A stretch of 7,283 nucleotides of DNA, from positions 20,233 to 27,515 of the forward strand of contig MHYD01000061.1 in the NCBI GenBank assembly GCA_001824645.1, in the 5' to 3' direction. Below the pieces are notes generated by a model. That model was not told the origin of the DNA. It worked only from the letters and a program-made list of their open reading frames with translations, and did not search any database. The position numbers were made by a program, and so were the translations under genes. Numbering within the stretch: position 1 is the stretch's first letter; every line of letters starts with the position of its first letter. Origin of the DNA: Planctomycetes bacterium RBG_13_46_10 (lineage in GTDB: Bacteria; Planctomycetota; Phycisphaerae; Sedimentisphaerales; Anaerobacaceae). Positions 1-6,900 of this stretch are shown one piece after another.

Positions 1-1
1 T

Positions 2-190
2 ACGGAAAACATCGATGGAACAGGAAATGATCTTGATAATGTTATCAAAGGCAACACCGGTAATAACAAGCTTGAAGGCGGCGAAGGCAATAAGGATACC
101 TTACTAATTGCTTTGGCAAAAAGTCTTTATGATGGTAAACGTGGAATCTTAAGCCCGGTGGATATTGAAACCCTCTGGAGGACGGTATGA
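2..190 (+). CDS. C-terminal end of an upstream RTX-type protein (5' partial)
   Basis: The frame entering the window from the left reads 62 codons and stops at TGA 188-190. Its first ~30 residues (TENIDGTGNDLDNVIKGN and onward to a GG-rich turn) match the first RTX block of the giant gene downstream. The DNA aligns at a constant offset of 2140 nt, with an identical 29-nt run at 41-69 and 2181-2209. The last ~30 residues leave the RTX pattern and read as a probably helical tail (core LLIALAKSLYDGKRG, ending LWRTV). The product therefore ends where the downstream protein is only entering its repeat region, so it may be a shorter paralogue or a truncated one. The stop overlaps the next start as ATGA, which suggests translational coupling. 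The start and N-terminal domains lie outside the window. The RTX assignment is fairly secure; the role is unknown. Confidence 0.75.
   Translation, partial: TENIDGTGNDLDNVIKGNTGNNKLEGGEGNKDTLLIALAKSLYDGKRGILSPVDIETLWRTV
177..181 (+). promoter_or_regulatory. Ribosome binding site for the 187-948 gene
   Basis: GGAGG sits 5 nt upstream of ATG 187 and lies inside the end of the preceding coding frame. With the ATGA stop/start overlap it supports start 187 and coupled translation. Confidence 0.75.
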
Positions 191-948
191 AGAAAAAAAT
201 ATTGTCATTCATGTTTTTTGTAGTGTTTTTTGTAGTAGTTCTAGCATTACCATACTCAGTGTTCGCGGGCGAGCTTTCCTTGATAAAGGGCAAGGGAGTC
301 CCTGTATGTGAAGCACATTATAAAAATCTAAAGGAACTGAAGTTCCTTAAATATATGGTTTGTGAGCGAGACAAATATTATCCCGAACAAAACGGTATAA
401 CAAGGCCAAAATGGAAAGAATTGGATTTGAGGAAAAATAAAGAGTTAGTGAAAAAGATAGAGAAGTTTTTCCAAACAGGCGATCAGTTGGCAAAGAGTGT
501 AGATTTTGATGATGAAAAGCAATTCGACAAGCTGATTGAACGTTGGATTAAATCAGAGAAATTTCCGGCCAGCCGTATTTTATATGTAACAGAAATAGAT
601 ATAAATAACGACCATAAAGTTGAAAAGATAGTTCTTTACAGTCAAGCATTATGTATGGAATCTCATTGGTATGCAAGGCCACTTGCTATTTTGGATAAAG
701 ATAAGAATCAAATAGACGTTGAAAAGACAATGCCACTTTTACAAAATGTAGGACTGGCAAATACTGATTTAAAAACAAAGGCTATCGAATCCATATATCG
801 GTTATATGATGTATTTTTTTATGAAAACAAAACATATTTTGATAAATGGAATGCATATGATTTGACACTAAGCGTTTACAATCAATCAAAAGACAAAACA
901 AAAGAAGTTTGTAAATATAAATATATAGAAAAACCTATTAAGAAGTAA
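187..948 (+). CDS. Exported 253-aa protein of unknown function; candidate immunity or accessory protein
   Basis: A clear Sec signal peptide is visible: a basic start (MKKK), a hydrophobic core at residues 5-21 rich in F and V, and a VFA site predicting cleavage after Ala27. There is no lipobox Cys, so the mature ~226-aa protein should be soluble in the periplasm or secreted. The mature part begins with a conserved-looking segment, GVPVCEAHYKNLK, followed by MVCER at residues 57-61. Four cysteines (41, 59, 156, 242) could form two disulfides. Residues 138-146 (DINNDHKVE) resemble the acidic loop of FG-GAP or calcium-binding turns. I recall similar VCEA...NL...CER proteins annotated only as hypothetical. 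The gene overlaps an RTX gene upstream by 4 nt and ends 11 nt before a lysozyme-headed RTX gene, so a role in protecting the producer's cell wall or helping RTX export is plausible but inferred. It is markedly AT-rich compared with the middle of the next gene. Confidence 0.88.
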   Translation: MKKKILSFMFFVVFFVVVLALPYSVFAGELSLIKGKGVPVCEAHYKNLKELKFLKYMVCERDKYYPEQNGITRPKWKELDLRKNKELVKKIEKFFQTGDQLAKSVDFDDEKQFDKLIERWIKSEKFPASRILYVTEIDINNDHKVEKIVLYSQALCMESHWYARPLAILDKDKNQIDVEKTMPLLQNVGLANTDLKTKAIESIYRLYDVFFYENKTYFDKWNAYDLTLSVYNQSKDKTKEVCKYKYIEKPIKK

Positions 949-953
949 GGGGG
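947..953 (+). promoter_or_regulatory. Ribosome binding site for the giant RTX gene
   Basis: AAGGGGG begins within the TAA stop of the previous gene and ends 6 nt before ATG 960. It fixes 960 as the start of the giant frame, and the 11-nt gap supports co-transcription. Confidence 0.75.
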
Positions 954-959
954 ACAAAA

Positions 960-3900
960 ATGAGAACTGAAACATTGCATTCAGTTACAGATTATATTTC
1001 TGAGTTATTCGATTTTATATTCCGAGAAGAGGACTTTAGAAATTTGCCCTACTTTGATACTGCCAATCCTCGTAGAGCAACAATCGGTTATGGATTCAAT
1101 ATCGAAGTTACAGATTATCTGTTGCTTGTTCTCAATGAACTTGGAATTGTAAACGGCGCAATGGCAGAAGCAGAAATCACTGCAAGAAGACAAGCCTTTA
1201 CAACTGCAATAGATAATACGCCTGATACGGGTGACATTAATGCAATAAACACTCAGTTACGTGCAAACTTGAACCAAGTTGCTAATCAATACGGTGTTAC
1301 GACATTTCAGATTAACGCAACACAAGGGTACGCCATTTTTCGGGAAATAATATTAGGCACAAATATCGGAAGCATTACCATACAGGGCAAACAGCAAAAA
1401 ATTGACGTGCTTCTTCAAAATACTCTTGCGCATAACTCAAAAGAATATGTTGCAGTAATGTCGTTGTTCTATAATAGCGAAAGTCTTGTAGGCCCCAAAC
1501 TTAGAAGTGCAATAATCTACGATAACCGCGCGGAAGCTTGGTATGAAATAAGATACAATTCAAACAATGGAACGCAAAGCCCTGCTACAAAACAGGCTTT
1601 AGCTGACCGCCGGTACAGGGAAGCTAATGAGTTCGGCCTTTATGATAGCGGCATTCTGACGACTGATCAAGCCAAAGAAGTAATGCGGATGTATACAATA
1701 CATGAAACCAATATTGTTAATTACGAAACTCACCAATTCAGTCCTCCTGCAGGCATACCCTCTATTAACGATCTCGAGGGCATTGGTAAATCAAAAGAAT
1801 ACCTTATTGCCAACTTTGCCAGCGGCAATACGATCAACGGCAAAGTGATTGTTGGCGCCGGATTGGTGGACAGTTATGCTTATTTAGAAGACAATATTAA
1901 TGATCAATTGACCGGCACCCAAAACAACGACCTCATTTTCGGTGGGAGAGGTAATAATACTCTTGATGGTAGGGCCGGTGCTGATGTCATGATCGGTGGC
2001 GACGGTGATGATAGATACAAAGTCGATGATCCCAATGATAAGATTGTCGAAAATTATGGTGAAGGTACAGACCTCGTAGAATCCACAGCCACTTATACTT
2101 TACCGGACAATGCGGAAGTAGAAAACCTAACGCTGATGGGTACGGATAACATCAACGGAACAGGAAATAATCTTGGCAACGTTATCAAAGGCAACACCGG
2201 TAATAACAAACTCGACGGCGGGGGTGGAAATGACATTCTTTACACCGGCGGCGGCAATGATGCGTTCTATGGTGGTAGTGGATATGATTATTACTATTTG
2301 AATAGTGGTCACACAGTTGCGCAAATATATGATACGGATGGAGATGGCGCCGTATTTAAAAGAGCACACCAATTAAAGGGCGGAAATCAGGTAGAAGGTA
2401 AGGAAGGAGTCTATTTTGATAAAAATTCGGGCGATTATTACTTTTGGAATGGCCCTGGCAGCAATCTTACTATTGTTACTGGGGATGACAAAAGTCATAT
2501 TATTGTGAATAACTTTTACCAATACAAGTTAGAAATATATTTGGACCCAACTCCTTACGAAACGCCCGGCGATCTTTTCGCTAAAGCAGAAAAAACATTA
2601 AGCCCGATAATACTTGATTTGGACGGAGATGGCATAGAGACAACCAATATTAATAAAGGGACATTTTTTGATCACGATGCTAATGGCTTTGCAGAGTTGA
2701 CCGGTTGGGTTTCAGCTGATGACGGTTTGTTGGTGATGGATCGGGACAAAAATGGAACAATCGACTCAGGCAGGGAACTCTTTGGTAACGCAACTCTATT
2801 AACGAACGGAACAAAGGCAGCCAATGGTTTTCAGGCATTGGCAGAACTGGATTCCAACCATGACGGCAGGATCGATGCGAATGATGCTGCCTACACGCAG
2901 CTTCGTATTTGGCAGGACATTGATGGTGACAGTTATTCCTCAGCAGATGAGCTGAAGACCCTCCCTGAACTCGGTATCGAATCCATTAAGACCGGCTACA
3001 CAGAAACAATCACCAATATCACCGACGCCAACGGCAACATCATTCCCCTGTCAGCATTGGCAGGACTGGATTTCAACAATGACGGCCAGATTGATGCGAA
3101 TGATACTACCTACACGCAGCTGCGCATCTGGCAAGACATCAACGGTGACGGTTATTCCTCAGCAGATGAGCTGCAGACCCTCTCTGAACTCGGCATCGAC
3201 TCCATCAACACAGAAATAACCAATCATATCACCGACGCTGACGGAAAAATCATTCCCCTTAAAGCATTGGCACTACTCGATTCTAACTTCGACGGCACGA
3301 TCGATACGAAGGATGCTGTTTACACGCAGCTGCGCATCTGGAATGACATTAACTGGGACGGTTATTCCTCAGTAGATGAGCTGAAGACCCTCTCTGGTCG
3401 CGTCATCGAATACGTCAACAAAGGCTCCATAGAGGACAACACCTACATCATTGACGCTCATGGCAATACCATCAAAGAGTACGGCACATTCACCCGCACT
3501 GACGGTACCACGGGCAGTGCTGCTGATGTCTGGTTCAAGGCAGACAAGATGTACACCGTTGCCAATGAATGGTTAGACGTGCCGGAAGAAATAGCCGCTC
3601 TGCCTGATCTGGCAGGCACCGGCACTGTCTATAGCTTACAGCAAGCAATGGTGCGTGACGAAAGCGGGCACCTGAAAGGCCTCGTAGAGCAATTTGCCGT
3701 AGAAACGGATGTTACTGTGCGGCAGGCACTTGTTACGCAAATCCTCTACGCCTGGACAGGGGTGGAGAACGTTGATCCCTTGAGCCGCGCCAGCGGCTAC
3801 TTCTACGGCAATGCCATCGGCGACGCCCGCAAGCTTGCTACCCTTGAAGCCCTTGTGGGTGAACCCTATCTTGGCACCTGGTGCGGGATCAGTCGCGATC

Positions 3901-6900
3901 CCAATCCGCATGGTCCGGCTTCCCAGATCCTCCTGCAAGCGTTTAATGACCTGGAGGACAGGATCTACAGCCAGCTTATGGCACAAACCCATTTCAAAGA
4001 CCTGTTGAACAGTATCACAAAGACATGGAATAGCGACACGAGCCAGTTTGATTGGGATGTCAACGCTACTCGCGATGCGCTGCAAGCGCTCTATCTTGCG
4101 AACCCGGATAACGGGCTTCTTGCCATGACCGAGGTTGCCGACATTCTCAAGCTTGACGGTGCTGGGGGGCGACAAGCGCTACAAACACTACGCGCGCAGG
4201 GTGATCTTACAGGAGATGACGATTTCTTACGGCTTTTAGCAGGGTTAGGGAGTAACACCATCGTGGGCTCTTACACAGTGTACGGAACCAACGACGATGA
4301 TGTCATCTATGGCACGGGCAGTTATAACCGTCTGTACGGCTTTGCCGGATACGACAATTTGTATGGTGGTGTCGGCAATGATTACCTTTATGGCGGCACA
4401 GAAGGTGATATCCTGGATGGCGGCGCCGGTAATGACCAGCTCTACGGGGGGACAGATTATTATTATGATGATGCCAATGGCAATGACACTTATCTATTTG
4501 GTAGAGGTTCCGGTCAGGATACCATCGTTGATCATGATACAACTGCAGGAAATGTGGATACTATACTGTTGCATTCCGATATTTCTCCTGCTGATGTCAC
4601 CCTTCACAAAAACGGCAATGATCTCGTGCTTTCAATCAATGACACTTCAGATACTCTGACAGTCAGCAAATGGTTTGCGGATGAATTTGGTGCTTACCAG
4701 GTCGAACATATCCAGTTTGGTGACGGCACGGTATGGGATGCTTATACAATCGATCAAATATTTCTACAGGGGACGTCCGGAGACGATATATTAACCGGTT
4801 TTTCCACAGCGGATACAATCAGTGGCTTTGATGGCAACGATGGATTACATGGTCGTGCCGGGGAGGACACGCTGGAAGGCGGTACCGGCAATGACCAGCT
4901 TTATGCTGGTACAGGTAATGACGTATTAGATGGTGGAGACGGAAATGATGGACTCTATGGTGAGGCCGGCAACGATGTTCTCCGCGGTGGAGAAGGTATC
5001 GATTCTCTTCGTGGCGGCGCAGGGGATGACACGCTGGACGGCGGCGCCGGTAATGAGTATCTCTACGGTCTCTACGGAGGGACAGGTAATGATACTTATC
5101 TTTTCGGGCGTGGTTCTGACCAGGATAGAATCTCTGATTATGATATAACTGCAGGCAACGTTGACACCATACTGCTGAATTCCGACATTTCCCCTGATGA
5201 TGTCACACTTAGACGCTATTACGATAATCTGGTACTTACGATTAATGACACAACAGATAAGCTGACAGTCAGCAGCTGGTTTACTGATGAATCCGGTGCT
5301 TACCAGGTTGAGCAGATTCAGTTTGGCGACGGTACACTGTGGGATGCGGATACAATCAAGCAGATGATGCTGCAGGGGACATCCGGTGACGACTTATTAA
5401 TTGGTTATTCTACAGCAGATACTATCAGTGGCTTACAGGGAAACGATCGATTATATGGTCGTGCTGGAGACGACACTCTAGAAGGTGGTCCCGGTAATGA
5501 TCAACTCTTTGGTGAGGCCGACAACGATGTTCTCCGCGGTGGAGAAGGTATCGATTCTCTTAGTGGAGGCACAGGGGATGACACGCTGGATGGCGGCGCC
5601 GGTAATGACTATCTCTACGGAGGGACAGGTTATTATTATGGCGATTGGTACTACGGTGGGCAACATGATGATGCCAATGGCAATGACACATATCTATTCG
5701 GACGTGGTTCCGGTCAGGATACCATCTTTGATCATGATACAACTGCAGGCAATGTGGATACTATACTGTTGAATTCCGATATTTCCCCTGCGGATATCAC
5801 ACTTCGCCGCAACAGTGATAATCTGGTGCTCTCAATAAATGACACCTCAGATACTATAACGGTCAGCAATTGGTTTTTAAATGAAACGACCGATTTCCAG
5901 GTAGAGAATATTCAGTTTGCCGACGGAACTGTTTGGAATGCAGATACGATAAAACAACTCGTGCTGCAGGGAACATCCGGTGACGACGTATTAATCGGCT
6001 ATTCCACGGCGGATACCATCAGTGGCTTAGAGGGCAACGATCGATTATATGGTCGTGCTGGGGACAACACTTTGGATGGTGGTGCCGGCAATGATCAACT
6101 CTATGGTGAAACCGGCAACGATGTTCTCCGCGGTGCAGAAGGTATCGATTACCTTAGTGGAGGTACAGGTAATGATACTTATCTTTTCGGGCGTGGTTCG
6201 GGCCAGGATACCATCGTTGATCATGATACAACTGCAGGAAATGTGGATACTATACTGTTAAATTCCGATATTTCCCCTGCGGATGTCACACTTCGCCGTA
6301 GCAGTGATAATCTGGTGCTCTCAATAAATGACACCTCAGATACTATAACGGTCAGCAATTGGTTTTTAAATGAAGCTGCCAATTATCAGATAGAAAATAT
6401 TCAGTTTGCTGATGGTACGGTATGGGATGTAGTTACGATCAAACAAATGGTACTGCAGGGTACCCCGGGAGATGACTATATTGTTGGATACGGTTCGGAT
6501 GACATTCTCGACGGCGGCGCCGGCAATGACACACTTATCGGCAACAAAGGTAATGATGTTTATGTCTTTGGCCGTGGTTACGGGCATGACACCATAATAG
6601 ATACGGATAATACTCCGGGTAATACCGATACCGTTCTCCTGGCTTCAGATATACTTCCTGCCGATGTAACGTTGAAACGGGGCGGTGATGATTTGTTCGT
6701 CAGGATAAACGATACGTCCGACCGTCTGCAGATAAAAGGCTGGTTTGCGTCCGACGATAATAAAGTAGAGTATATCCGGTTTGCCGACGGGACGGTATGG
6801 GATACCTCGGAAATGCAAAATGCCGTTGACTATCCCACTGATACGGACGACTATCTGGTAGGCACGCCTTTAGATGACGTCATTGACGGTGGCGGCGGCA

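Noticed and set aside
949..959. Promoter or terminator between the 187-948 gene and the giant gene
   Set aside because: The gap is 11 nt, contains only the ribosome binding site region and has no hairpin.
2127..2372. Minus-strand frame of 81 codons opposite the first RTX block
   Set aside because: The plus strand here encodes a recognisable RTX insert; the reverse frame is a shadow with low-complexity Ile/Val content.
3636..4175. Open minus-strand frame of 179 codons opposite the helical domain
   Set aside because: It lies wholly antisense to a domain with clear family motifs on the plus strand, in a GC-rich stretch where opposite frames stay open by chance, and its product shows no recognisable domain.
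4297..5772. Several shorter plus-strand frames rich in Met, Ile and Val inside the repeat region
   Set aside because: They are out-of-frame readings of the GGxGND repeats and recur because the repeat DNA recurs; none has a credible ribosome binding site.
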